A stretch of 64,000 bases of DNA from Vibrio sp. B1FLJ16 (GCF_905175385.1 NZ_HG992749.1:868001-932000); one strand, 5' to 3'; positions 27,147-36,739 are shown, numbered from the stretch's first letter. A program made the numbers and translations. The notes: generated by a model from the sequence alone, not told the origin.

Positions 27147-30100
27147 TTGCTGCGCTATCTAGTTCTCATGTTTATGGGAGCCGTTGTTTCATGCCATGCA
27201 TTCGCGTTTAATAACGCCAATGCCATCTTTTACCCTTTGCCTACTCAGGTTAAGGGCACTTTTATTGCGGCGAAACAATTGTTTTTAGGCGAGCAGGGCG
27301 GTCTTTGGATTCATGATGTGCATGGTCGTGTCTTGTTCTATGATGGCCAGAATGTTCTTCCTAAATCAGGTAGCTTTCTACAGAGCCCGGCCAAGCAGCT
27401 TGCTTACTATAAAGGCTCATTTTGGACTTTCATTGAAAATGAAGTCTACCAAACTTATCCGAACCAAGAACGAAGTTTGGTTTTCAGTCTGAATCCGGGT
27501 TCCCAGATTAGAAAAATTGGCTCTTCTGCACACTATATTTGGGTCAGTGACGGTGCACATTTCTATACTTACAATATCTATACCAGTGAGCTAAAAACGT
27601 TTTCACTACTCCAGCTCTACCAGCACAGCAACAACAGCTACGTCTACATTAACGATGCGATATTTGTTGATAATAAATGGGCGCTAGCCACCACATCTGG
27701 TTTCTACCTCTCCGAGGGCAATGAGTTTGATCACATCATTGCATCGGGTCAGCATTACATCGAAAAAATCTACTATTCTCCTACTCGCCAAGAAATATTA
27801 GTTGGCACCCTTCGAGGGGCATTGATTTTCAACATAAATCAACCCAACAAGCACGTAACAAAAATTGGCGGTTCACATGTCCTGACATTCGCCGAGACAA
27901 ATCAAGAGTACTGGGTCGGAACCGAGCATGGCCTGTATCTATACTCTTTCCTGACAGGGGAATCCACCGAAGTTGAATCAGCCAGTTTTCTCGAACTTGA
28001 GCTGGACAGTACCAAGATATATTCACTTTTAAGTGATGATATGGGGGGGATTTGGATAGCAACCAATCAGGGGATCCGTTATTACTCCCTATTCAGTAAA
28101 AAGTTTGAGCGAGTTACTTTTAGTAGTTATGACTCACAAACGTTAGCAGGCCGGATCCGGCAAACAGTCACAGGACCTGACGGGGTATTATGGTTTGCTG
28201 ATGACCACAAGCTTTACCGCAGTGGGAAACATGGTTACGAAAAAGTGATCGAATCAAGTTCTCAAATTAATGAGTTTGCGTTTCAAGGTGGCATGCTTTG
28301 GCTGGCTACATCGATAGGGTTAGAAGTCTATGAACTAAACGGATTAACTAAGGTCAGCTTTCCTTACTTGCAAGTATTGGCAGGCCATGAGGTTGATCAT
28401 CTTGCGCCTGACGGAAGTTCACGGATGTGGATATCAAGTGGTTATCAGCTCTATAACCTTGATATTGCAAATCAGCGGGTCCGGAACTTTGGTAGCGAAT
28501 GGCTGGTAAGTCAGTACTTACCTGCAAAAATTACCCGTTTGTATGATACTGAAGAGCTGTTATTGATTGGTACCGATCACGGAGTTTATGAATATGACGA
28601 TGAGAGCATCCGTTTTAACCGCTTTTCAGAAAAGTTCGGTGAGTCGTTAGATATCATCACTGCTGCAGATGGAAGCCAGTGGTTTGCATCGTCTTATGGT
28701 CTGTTTAAAACGGTTGATGGTAGTGATGAAAGACAGGTTTTGGACCTGAGTGTTCCTAATGCCAGGCCTGCATGTATGATCAGCGATGCTCAGGGTGTCT
28801 GGCTGGCTTCATCTGTTGGATTAAGCTATTACCGACTGTCAGGTGAGTTAGTTAAGCACTTCTCTTCATCTTCCGGTCTGATAAATAACGAATTTCTTCC
28901 GGGTGTCTGTACGGTAATCGAGAGAGTAAGTCAAAACGAAAGCGACCTAGTATTAGGTTCGAAGTATGGCCTAGTGAAAGTTGAAGCTTCAAAGTTGTTG
29001 GTTTCTAAAGCGCCGGAATCTAAGTTTATTGTAAGTCTCGTGATACACGAGAACGAAGTTATTCGGGTAGGAAATGCTGATCTAGAAGGAGTTGATTTCC
29101 CTTATGGTTCATCTTTAAGCTTTCTATTTGGCACTATGCCAAGGCCAGACAGCCAAAACTTATACTATAGGTTGAGTGAAGGCGAACAATGGCAGAGGTT
29201 GGAAGGGGGGCATCTTACTCTGGAAAGCCTTAACTCTGGCCAATATCACTTGCAGATAAGCAGTCAATCACAACTCGCTGCAGGCTTAATAGGGCTAGAA
29301 TCTAGTTTCGTCGTGCAGCAGCCATGGTACTTATCTTCGCTCGCTATATTTTGTTTTTTAGCGGCGACGCTTGTTGTTTTAGCGTTACTTACTTATTGGC
29401 GATCTCGTTATATGGTGCAAGTGAATAGAGCTCTCGCGGCGCAAGTGACCCTGAAGACCAATCAGTTAAGACATCAAAGTAGAGTGCTTTTAACCAGTAA
29501 CCAACAACTTCGCAAGCAAATCCAGGTGAGAAACTTGTTGGTCGATCACGTCGCTCAGTCTATACGCACTAGTGTGAACTATATTGCCTCTAAGGTTCCT
29601 ATGGACACGGATGCTACCGCCCAAGACCACCTTTCCAAGACATACTGGCAACTGAATGAATTAAGAAGCGTACCAAGTGATTCCAATAGCGGCAGTCAAA
29701 ATTACAATCTGAGCCAGATAACTCAATCCGTCGTCGATGTCTGGCAAGATGATTTTGCGAAAGCGGGCATCAAGGTAGAGCTTATTGATGAGCATAAATC
29801 GAGCCGAATCGCTCTGGAAAGCTTCAATCTGGACGTGATATTCAACAGCATTTTTGCCAATATTATTAAGCGATCATATCGCGGTCAGACCGTTAAGATT
29901 ATGCTCGCGCAAGGCAGCGATATTGTATGGTTGAGTTTTATAGACTACGGAGCCCAACTGCCGAGAAAACTAACAGCCGGCCGTATTTCAAGCGGTAATA
30001 ACGTTGACCTCAGTATCGATAACTTATCCCAACTGGTTGAAGATAGTGGTGGTCATTTAGCACTGTTTGTTTCAGATGCACAAAATAAAATAGAGATCAC

Positions 30101-30524
30101 ATGGCCTGTAGCCAAAGAGTTAAGCCATGTAGAAGAAGTATTGCCAGAATTTGATTCAGAAAATTCTGCTGAAGAGCTGGTTAGCCCTGAAGAAGAATGG
30201 TTGCAAAAGGTCTACCAGCTGGTGGCTGAGCACTATCATGATGCAGAATTTGGTACCGCTACAGCAGCGAAAATGTTGTTTATGTCTGAGCGTAGTTTAC
30301 AACGACGTTTTAAGTCAGCCTCGTCAAGAACGTTAAAAGATTACGTGACTGAGGTGCGTTTAGAAACTGCCTGTGAACAGCTGCTTGCCGGAGAGAAAAT
30401 CAGTGAGGTTGCATTCAACTGTGGTTTCAACGATCCCTCTTACTTTAGCCAGAAGTTCAGACTACATTTCGGCTTGCCTCCTTCGAAGTTCGCAATGACT
30501 CAAGACGCCCAGGAAGTCAGTTAA
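27147..30524 (+). CDS. Membrane-anchored hybrid regulator: periplasmic propeller, degenerate kinase region, AraC-type DNA-binding domain
   Basis: An 1125-residue protein in the style of one-component hybrid regulators. Order: signal peptide (about 1-20), repeats of a two-component-regulator propeller type with motifs such as GGIWIATNQGIRYYS (about 30-640), a Y_Y_Y-like domain (about 650-715), one membrane helix (about 729-749), a coiled coil, a kinase-like region, and an AraC/XylS helix-turn-helix (about 1015-1115, ending SYFSQKFRLHFGLPPSKF). In the H-box, VAQSIRTSVN replaces the usual SHEIRTPLN, so Gln804 stands where the phospho-histidine should be. No receiver domain. The start is TTG with AAGG 7 bases upstream. 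Lies between znu and feo; its targets are unknown. Confidence 0.85.
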   Translation: MLRYLVLMFMGAVVSCHAFAFNNANAIFYPLPTQVKGTFIAAKQLFLGEQGGLWIHDVHGRVLFYDGQNVLPKSGSFLQSPAKQLAYYKGSFWTFIENEVYQTYPNQERSLVFSLNPGSQIRKIGSSAHYIWVSDGAHFYTYNIYTSELKTFSLLQLYQHSNNSYVYINDAIFVDNKWALATTSGFYLSEGNEFDHIIASGQHYIEKIYYSPTRQEILVGTLRGALIFNINQPNKHVTKIGGSHVLTFAETNQEYWVGTEHGLYLYSFLTGESTEVESASFLELELDSTKIYSLLSDDMGGIWIATNQGIRYYSLFSKKFERVTFSSYDSQTLAGRIRQTVTGPDGVLWFADDHKLYRSGKHGYEKVIESSSQINEFAFQGGMLWLATSIGLEVYELNGLTKVSFPYLQVLAGHEVDHLAPDGSSRMWISSGYQLYNLDIANQRVRNFGSEWLVSQYLPAKITRLYDTEELLLIGTDHGVYEYDDESIRFNRFSEKFGESLDIITAADGSQWFASSYGLFKTVDGSDERQVLDLSVPNARPACMISDAQGVWLASSVGLSYYRLSGELVKHFSSSSGLINNEFLPGVCTVIERVSQNESDLVLGSKYGLVKVEASKLLVSKAPESKFIVSLVIHENEVIRVGNADLEGVDFPYGSSLSFLFGTMPRPDSQNLYYRLSEGEQWQRLEGGHLTLESLNSGQYHLQISSQSQLAAGLIGLESSFVVQQPWYLSSLAIFCFLAATLVVLALLTYWRSRYMVQVNRALAAQVTLKTNQLRHQSRVLLTSNQQLRKQIQVRNLLVDHVAQSIRTSVNYIASKVPMDTDATAQDHLSKTYWQLNELRSVPSDSNSGSQNYNLSQITQSVVDVWQDDFAKAGIKVELIDEHKSSRIALESFNLDVIFNSIFANIIKRSYRGQTVKIMLAQGSDIVWLSFIDYGAQLPRKLTAGRISSGNNVDLSIDNLSQLVEDSGGHLALFVSDAQNKIEITWPVAKELSHVEEVLPEFDSENSAEELVSPEEEWLQKVYQLVAEHYHDAEFGTATAAKMLFMSERSLQRRFKSASSRTLKDYVTEVRLETACEQLLAGEKISEVAFNCGFNDPSYFSQKFRLHFGLPPSKFAMTQDAQEVS

Positions 30525-30985
30525 CAAACCTTATTTGTTTATACTTTAGTGACCTTCAAGATGTATGGCTGTGAGTGTTGACTCGTCTGTAAGTGGAGCC
30601 GTTCTTGTTGAACGGAGTGTCTTGAGGTTGTTTGGGTAGGTATAGCCGAATAACGTGGACTTGTATCACTGGCCGTAATTTTGAATCCTGGGCAGCGCAG
30701 TACAAAAGGCTGGTCATTCTTCAGAGTAATGTCTTGTTTTTTCTACGATACAGTCCTTTCCTTTCTTAATAACTTATCAGTTAGAACCTCTACTGTTAAC
30801 AGGCTTATTGCATTAGCGATAGATGCTTCCATTACGCAATTTCCCATTAAAGCGCTGTAATGCACAATAAGGCGCGAAATTTAAGTGCGTAAAAATATCG
30901 GTGATTAATATGATAAGTGTTCTTAGTCAGGGGTAACAGGCTGTTTGATGAGAGTGTTGAGGGAAGACAATTATTGAAAAAATAT

Positions 30986-31070
30986 CGTGGTATAGCCGGG
31001 GGGACTATACCACGGGTGTCAATGACACCTTCGCTTGCTGCCGGAGTGGCATGTAACATGCCACCTCTGG
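30986..31070. other. Cluster of three adjacent hairpins
   Basis: First hairpin: CGTGGTATAG / CTATACCACG with a 9-nt G-rich loop (30986-31014). Second: GGTGTC-AAT-GACACC (31015-31029). Third: CCGGAGTGGCATG-TAA-CATGCCACCTCTGG (31041-31070), with a bulge. There is no T-run after the last. The first two are contiguous, which suggests a structured RNA or a protein-binding DNA element rather than chance. Confidence 0.55.
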
Positions 31071-31277
31071 AATTAATTTGAGAAGTTGCCTTCTCGATGG
31101 GTTAACTATACGAGGGGTTACTTATTTTTCTTATAAAAATAACGACATGTTCATATGAGAAAAGCGACAATATCACAACTATCTATCTAACTTATTGATT
31201 TTAAATGATTAAGTTTGTTTGTTGTTAAAGTTGTTACTTGTTGTTGGGAGAATGATTCGTTTAACTTGTATTGATTT

Positions 31278-31315
31278 TGACGGAAATGACGGAATGGAAA
31301 TTGACGGAGTTGACG
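31278..31315. repeat. TGACGGA direct-repeat array upstream of feoA
   Basis: TGACGGA occurs at 31278, 31287 and 31302, with a fourth partial copy TGACGTT at 31311. The start-to-start spacings are 9, 15 and 9 bp, so the array reads as two pairs with the same internal period. It lies 136-173 bp before feoA. A binding array for a dimeric activator is possible; the factor is unknown. Confidence 0.55.
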
Positions 31316-31407
31316 TTTGTAGCACGCAAAAACATTTCATCAATCTTTGATTTCACACAATGATTGTGGTGGATAACGGGAGTAACATTGGCAGCCTAAC
31401 CAGTTTT

Positions 31408-31428
31408 AAATAATAATATTTATCATTA
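31408..31428. promoter_or_regulatory. Candidate Fur box upstream of feoA
   Basis: AAATAATAATATTTATCATTA fits the A/T-rich Fur pattern moderately, ending in ATCATTA as in the consensus GATAATGATAATCATTATC. It lies 23 bp before the feoA start. Fur control of feo is established in many gammaproteobacteria, including Vibrio cholerae. Confidence 0.55.
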
Positions 31429-31450
31429 GCAATAAGCGTTAAGGGCCAGT

Positions 31451-31678
31451 ATGAAGTTGTCAGAAATTTTACCCGGCGATTCAGTGACTATTCGTTTGTT
31501 AGATGGACTTTCACCTGATGTGAGGAAAAAACTGATGGTGATGGGGCTACTACCAAATACTGTAGTGAAGGTGATCAGACGTGCTCCTATGGGTGACCCA
31601 CTACAAGTAGAGGTGCGCGGAGTGTCGGTTGCTGTGAGAGAAACCATTGCTCAAAAAATAGAAGTGGAGCGAATGTAA
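31451..31678 (+). CDS. feoA: Ferrous iron transport protein A
   Basis: Small cytoplasmic SH3-like protein needed for FeoB activity. The 75 residues begin MKLSEILPGDSVTIRLLDG and include VRKKLMVMGLLPNT and VRGVSVAVRETIA, the normal FeoA pattern. The TAA stop overlaps the feoB ATG by one base, so translation is coupled. Confidence 0.93.
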   Translation: MKLSEILPGDSVTIRLLDGLSPDVRKKLMVMGLLPNTVVKVIRRAPMGDPLQVEVRGVSVAVRETIAQKIEVERM

Positions 31679-33960
31679 TGCAGTACCAAATACTTACGGT
31701 CGGTAATCCAAATAGTGGTAAAACTACTCTTTTTAACGGCTTAACTGGCGCGAAGCAGCAGGTAGGTAACTGGGCTGGTGTGACGGTTGAGAAAAAGACA
31801 GGACAATTTAAGCACGCCGGTGATGAGTTTCTGCTTACTGACTTACCTGGCATCTATTCTTTAGACAGTGGCAATGACAGCAACAGTATCGACGAGTCCA
31901 TTGCGTCACGAGCGGTACTTACTCATCCTGCGGATCTGATCATCAATGTTGTGGATGCAACGAGCTTAGAACGCAGCTTGTATATGACACTGCAACTGCG
32001 CGAGCTTGGTCGTCCGATGATTGTTGTTCTGAACAAGATGGATGCTTTGAAACGTGAACGCCAGATGATTAACGTTGCTGAACTGGAAAAGATGTTAGGC
32101 TGTCCGGTGGTTAGTTTATCAGCAACGAATAAATCACAAGTTGCGGAGTTCAAAGAACGTCTGCACAAATTGGTCGTACAGGGTGTTGCTCTTAACGATT
32201 TAGCGCTTAATTATGGCGAGGAAATGGAAGCGGCGATCCAACACGTTTCTACGCTTTTACTTTTCAGCGATCATTCTGTCTCCCACCGTGCACTTGCTAT
32301 TCGTGCTTTAGAAAAAGATTCGTTAGTACTGAATAGCCTGCCTGAAACAGAAAGAACGAAGGTTCTTCAGACTATAGCTGCACTTGATCTCGACATTGAT
32401 TTACATGTTGCCGATACGAAATACACTCACCTCCATGAACAGTGCAAACGCATACGCCGTAGTGAAGGAAAGCTAAGCCGCAGCGTGACAGAAAAGTTAG
32501 ATCAGTTCATTTTGAACAAGTGGGTGGGTATTCCGTTTTTCTTCGTTGTGATGTACCTGATGTTTATGTTCTCTATCAACATCGGCAGTGCGTTCATCGA
32601 CTTCTTTGATATCGGTGTTGGCGCGCTCTTAGTTGATGGCGGTCACCATCTTCTAGATGGTCATTTACCTGTTTGGTTAGTAACTGTACTTGCTGATGGT
32701 ATTGGTGGTGGTATTCAAACGGTAGCAACTTTTATTCCTGTAATCGCTTGTCTGTATCTGTTCCTTGCCGTGCTTGAAAGCTCGGGCTACATGGCACGGG
32801 CTGCATTTGTATTAGATAAGGTGATGCAGAAAATCGGTTTGCCAGGTAAAGCGTTCGTACCGCTCGTACTGGGCTTTGGCTGTAACGTACCATCTATTAT
32901 GGCGACTCGTACCTTGGATCAGGAACGTGAACGTAAACTGGCTGCATCTATGGCACCGTTTATGTCTTGCGGTGCCCGTCTACCTGTTTACGCCCTGTTT
33001 GCCGCAGCATTTTTCCCAGGCTCCGGTCAAAACATCGTGTTTGCTCTTTACCTGTTGGGTATTGTTGCAGCGGTATTCACTGGTCTGTTCCTAAAGCACA
33101 CGCTATACCCGGGTAGCAGTGATAGCTTAGTGATGGAAATGCCAAATTACGAATTGCCAACCATCCAAAACGTATTAATTAAAACTTGGCAAAAATTGAA
33201 GCGTTTTGTATTGGGTGCGGGTAAAACGATTGTGGTTGTGGTCGCGATCTTAAGCTTCTTAAACTCTCTGGGTACGGATGGCAGCTTTGGTAATGAAGAC
33301 AGCGAAAAATCAGTGTTATCAAAAGCAGCGCAAGTGGTAACTCCGGTATTTTCACCAATCGGGATTCAGGAAGATAACTGGCCTGCAACAGTGGGTATTA
33401 TTACCGGTATCTTCGCCAAAGAAGCCGTAGTCGGTACGCTGAACAGTCTGTATACATCGCCAACTGACGGTGAAGATGCAGAGTTCGATTTAATGGCAAG
33501 TCTGGAAGAAGCGGTAATGAGTATTCCAGAAAACCTTGCAGGTCTTAGCTTCTCTGATCCATTGGGTATTGAGGTTGGTGACTTAACTGATTCTGATGCT
33601 GTTGCAGAAGAGCAAGAAGTGGATGCTTCTATTTTTGGTAACATTAAGGCCAAGTTTGCTTCTGGTCATGCAGCGTTTGCATACTTAATCTTCATTCTGT
33701 TGTACACACCATGTGTGGCTGCAATGGGGGCGTATGTCCGTGAATTTGGTAATAACTTTGCCCGTTTTATCGCGGTCTGGACTATGGGCTTAGCCTATCT
33801 GAGTGCGGCATTCTACAACCAATTGATGCACTTTGCCGACAGCCCGGTTGTCAGTGGACTATGGATGGCGGCGATTGTGGCTGTTTTCCTTGCGACTTAT
33901 CGTATGTTCAAACGTATTGCTAAGAAACAGCAAGGTTCGCTGGAGGCGCAAGTGGCATGA
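31678..33960 (+). CDS. feoB: Fe(II) transporter FeoB
   Basis: Inner-membrane ferrous iron transporter. The 760 residues hold an N-terminal G-domain (G1 GNPNSGKT at 9-16, G3 DLPG, G4 NKMD), a helical GDI-like domain (about 170-270) and a polytopic membrane part with two Gate motifs, including GFGCNVPSIMATRTL near 400. The C-terminal 30 residues are cytoplasmic. The stop codon overlaps feoC by four bases (ATGA). Expected to be expressed in iron-poor, low-oxygen conditions. Confidence 0.96.
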   Translation: MQYQILTVGNPNSGKTTLFNGLTGAKQQVGNWAGVTVEKKTGQFKHAGDEFLLTDLPGIYSLDSGNDSNSIDESIASRAVLTHPADLIINVVDATSLERSLYMTLQLRELGRPMIVVLNKMDALKRERQMINVAELEKMLGCPVVSLSATNKSQVAEFKERLHKLVVQGVALNDLALNYGEEMEAAIQHVSTLLLFSDHSVSHRALAIRALEKDSLVLNSLPETERTKVLQTIAALDLDIDLHVADTKYTHLHEQCKRIRRSEGKLSRSVTEKLDQFILNKWVGIPFFFVVMYLMFMFSINIGSAFIDFFDIGVGALLVDGGHHLLDGHLPVWLVTVLADGIGGGIQTVATFIPVIACLYLFLAVLESSGYMARAAFVLDKVMQKIGLPGKAFVPLVLGFGCNVPSIMATRTLDQERERKLAASMAPFMSCGARLPVYALFAAAFFPGSGQNIVFALYLLGIVAAVFTGLFLKHTLYPGSSDSLVMEMPNYELPTIQNVLIKTWQKLKRFVLGAGKTIVVVVAILSFLNSLGTDGSFGNEDSEKSVLSKAAQVVTPVFSPIGIQEDNWPATVGIITGIFAKEAVVGTLNSLYTSPTDGEDAEFDLMASLEEAVMSIPENLAGLSFSDPLGIEVGDLTDSDAVAEEQEVDASIFGNIKAKFASGHAAFAYLIFILLYTPCVAAMGAYVREFGNNFARFIAVWTMGLAYLSAAFYNQLMHFADSPVVSGLWMAAIVAVFLATYRMFKRIAKKQQGSLEAQVA

Positions 33961-34187
33961 TTTTAAAAGAGCTTTATCAATATATTGCTGACAACGGGAC
34001 GGTCTCACAGTCAGATTTAGCAAAGCAGTTCGGCATGAGTGAAGATGGTGCCGATGCAATGCTGAGTGTGTGGATCAACAAAGGCCGTATAACGCGTTTG
34101 TTAGACACTAATAAAGCACATGATGTTACTCGTATCCGTTATGCGGCGACAAGACAAGATGGATTGTCACTGATCGTAACAATGTAA
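33957..34187 (+). CDS. feoC: FeoC-like winged-helix protein without Fe-S cysteines
   Basis: A 76-residue winged-helix protein (MILKELYQYIADNGTVSQSD, then LAKQFGMSEDGADAMLSVW). FeoC of enterobacteria has a cysteine cluster that can bind Fe-S; this protein has no cysteine at all, as in Vibrio FeoC, where it is known to interact with FeoB. It begins within the feoB stop codon region. A terminator follows. Confidence 0.9.
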   Translation: MILKELYQYIADNGTVSQSDLAKQFGMSEDGADAMLSVWINKGRITRLLDTNKAHDVTRIRYAATRQDGLSLIVTM

Positions 34188-34201
34188 TTCTCGGATTGAT
34201 G

Positions 34202-34233
34202 AAAAAGCCGCCTCATTTGTGGGGCGGCTTTTT
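34202..34233. terminator. Terminator of feoABC, also facing the HIT gene
   Basis: AAAAAGCCGCC / GGCGGCTTTTT stem with a loop of about 10 nt between convergent feoC and the HIT gene; tracts on both sides allow either direction. Confidence 0.9.
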
Positions 34234-34259
34234 GACATCTGGATTAGGGGCAAAGAGTT

Positions 34260-34688
34260 TTACACTTTCTGGAAAATCGAACTGAGTGACAATACATTCT
34301 GAATACGGCCAAGGACTTCATTTTGTTCTTCTTCACTGCGGAAATCACCTTTGGTGTTACCCCATATCGGCCCAGGCCAGGCCACATCGTCGATAAAGCG
34401 TGCGATATGATGAATGTGCAGTTGAGGTACCATGTTACCCAGTGCACCCATATTAAGTTTGTCTGGGATGAACGTCGCTTCAAGTGCCTGGCTTACTGCC
34501 TGAGACTCTAATAAAAACTGCCTTTGATCGTGCATAGGCAGGTGATGCAGCTCTTTCACGTTGGCACGTTTTGGAACCAGGATAATCCAGGGTACTGCAT
34601 TATCTTTATGCAGCAGAGCAACGCAAAGCGGGAAATGACCAATGACTGTGGTGTCTTTTGCTAATTGAGGGTGCAGTTCAAAACTCAT
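34260..34688 (-). CDS. HIT domain protein (histidine-triad hydrolase family)
   Basis: A 142-residue cytoplasmic protein with the histidine triad near residue 91 (QLHIHHIARF). The HIT fold usually hydrolyses or transfers nucleotides; substrate here is unknown. The segments VPWIILVPKRANVKELHHL and LNMGALGNMVPQLHIHHIA fit the HIT family. It lies downstream of argS on the same strand, but a terminator separates them. Confidence 0.88.
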   Translation of the reverse strand: MSFELHPQLAKDTTVIGHFPLCVALLHKDNAVPWIILVPKRANVKELHHLPMHDQRQFLLESQAVSQALEATFIPDKLNMGALGNMVPQLHIHHIARFIDDVAWPGPIWGNTKGDFRSEEEQNEVLGRIQNVLSLSSIFQKV

Positions 34689-34732
34689 TTGGTATCCAAT
34701 TAGTTATATTGATTAAATTCAGTATAAACAAA

Positions 34733-34758
34733 AAGGCTGACGCTCTCACGTCAGCCTT
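34733..34758 (-). terminator. Terminator of argS
   Basis: AAGGCTGACG / CGTCAGCCTT stem with a CTCTCA loop, followed on the minus strand by TTTGTTT; located 30 bp beyond the argS stop. Confidence 0.88.
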
Positions 34759-34787
34759 TGCATTTTTCAGTTTTAGCTAAGAGTCGC

Positions 34788-36520
34788 TTACATGCGCTCT
34801 AGTGTTTCGATACCTAACAGAGACAGACCTTGCTTGATAGTCTTGGCTGTTAGCGCCGCAAGTTTCAGACGGCTCTGCTTAACCGCTTCGTCTTCTGCAA
34901 CCAGGATAGGGCACGCTTCGTAGAAGCTTGAGAACTGGCCAGCCAGTTCAAACAGGTAGCTACACATAATGTGTGGCTGACCTTCACGGGCGACAGACTG
35001 AACCGCTTCTTCAAACTGCATAAGTTTTGCGATAAGCGCTTTTTCTTTCTCGTCAGTGATTTGGATATCACCTTGAAGTTTATCCATCGCAATACCAGCT
35101 TTAGCGAAGATAGAAGCAACACGAGTGTAGGCGTACTGCATATACGGCGCGGTATTACCTTCAAACGCCAGCATGTTGTCCCAATCAAACACGTAGTCCG
35201 TAGTACGGTGCTTAGACAGGTCAGAGTATTTCACCGCTGCCATTGCTACGGTACGAGAGATTTTCTCTTTCTCTTCTGCATCCAGAGAAGGGTTCTTAGA
35301 TTCGATCAGTTTTGCTGCGCGCTCTTCTGCTTCATCCAGAAGATCGGCAAGACGAACGGTACCGCCCGCACGAGTTTTAAATGGACGACCATCTTTACCC
35401 AGCATCATACCGAATGCGTGGTGCTCAAGAGAAACAGACTCTGGCACGTAGCCCGCTTTGCGTACGATAGTCCAGGCTTGCATTAGATGTTGGTGCTGGC
35501 GTGAATCGATGAAGTATAGTATGCGGTTCGCGCCTAGCTCTTCGTAACGGTATTTCGCACAGGCTATATCAGTTGTGGTATATAGGAAGCCGCCATCGCG
35601 TTTTTGAACGATAACGCCCATAGCCTCACCATCTTTGTTTTTGTATTCGTCTAGGAACACAACCTGTGCGCCGTCATCTTCAACAGCAAGACCTTGCTCT
35701 TTCAGATCCGCAACGATCTTAGGCAGCATGTCGTTGTACATGCTCTCGCCCATTACGTCATCGCGAGTCAGAGATACGTTCAGACGATCGTAGTTACGCT
35801 GGTTTTGGATCATGGTTACGTCAACCAACTTCTTCCACATTTCTGCGCAGAACTCGTCGCCGCTTTGCAGTTTCACTACATAATTACGTGCTTTTACTGC
35901 GAATTCTTCATCTTCGTCGTAAAGCTTTTTAGATTCGCGGTAGAAGGCTTCTAGGTCAGCCAGTTCCATTGAAACTTCGCCAGACTCTTGTTGTACACGC
36001 TCAAGGTTTGCGATAAGCATACCGAACTGAGTACCCCAGTCACCAATGTGGTTGGCGCGAATCACTTTATGACCTAAGAATTCAAGGGTACGAACCACAG
36101 CATCACCGATGATGGTTGAACGCAGGTGACCAACGTGCATTTCTTTTGCTACGTTTGGCGCAGAGTAGTCAGCAACAATAGTTTGTGCTTCTTCCTCTGC
36201 CACGCCCAGGCGTGAATCTGCAAGAGCTGCATCCGCTTGTTTCGCCAGAAACTCTTCGCTTAAGAAAATGTTGATAAAACCAGGGCCAGCGATTTCTGTT
36301 TTGCTCGCGATACCATCAAGGTCCAGAACATCCAGTACTTTCTGTGCAAATTCTCGTGGGTTAGTACCCAATTTTTAGCAACGCCCATTACGCCGTTTGC
36401 CTGGTAGTCACCAAATTGTGGCTTTGCTGATTGGCGAACAGCTGCAGGACTGCCTGCAGGTGCGCCAGCGGCTTCTAGAGCCTGAGATACTTTGTCATTA
36501 ATAAGTGCTTGGATATTCAC
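34788..36520 (-). CDS. argS: Arginyl-tRNA synthetase, interrupted by an apparent one-base deletion
   Basis: Class I synthetase for tRNA-Arg, normally 577 residues and essential. The gene starts with GTG at 36520 (AAGGA 7 bases upstream; [15 protein letters not shown] reads like E. coli MNIQALL). The frame runs to GVMGVAK at about 36377, then is lost; the rest continues in another frame from [15 protein letters not shown] to the stop at 34788. The coding strand has five A where six would restore AAA AAA TTG GGT (KKLGTNP); the run is the T5 at 36372-36376. Downstream motifs are intact, including HVGHLRST and the C-terminal YTRVASIF region. A sequencing error in a homopolymer is the simplest explanation. 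Confidence 0.9.
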
Positions 36521-36739
36521 ACGCGTTTCCTTCAATTCGAGGACTAAGAACCCGTTATTATCGGAGTCGGGCTCTGTTGGAGTTCACAAAAATGGCGCTA
36601 ATGATAACAACTTTATTGCTTTTCATACAGAGAGGATTTGGGGAAATTATTACTTTTTCGACTGAATGGAAATGCGGCCCAGTTTGGGTTTACTATTGCG
36701 CCTAAATTAAAGACGACAGACTTCATATAGAGATTATCC

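Larger units (their letters stand above)
30525..31450. other. 926-bp intergenic region upstream of feoA
   Basis: Long stretch without a convincing gene. It contains a cluster of three hairpins at 30986-31070, a patterned set of TGACGGA repeats at 31278-31315 and a Fur-box-like site at 31408-31428. A small hairpin CCGTTC-TTGTT-GAACGG lies near 30600-30616. The remaining sequence shows nothing I can name. The length suggests complex control of feo or an unannotated small RNA. Confidence 0.55.

Noticed and set aside
30847..31059. A 70-codon open frame on the minus strand in the region before feoA
   Set aside because: It overlaps the three-hairpin cluster, has no ribosome site or recognisable domain, and its sequence reflects the palindromes.
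36505..36705. A 66-codon frame on the plus strand between argS and yecM
   Set aside because: It overlaps the start of argS, ends in promoter-like sequence and has no ribosome site or family resemblance.
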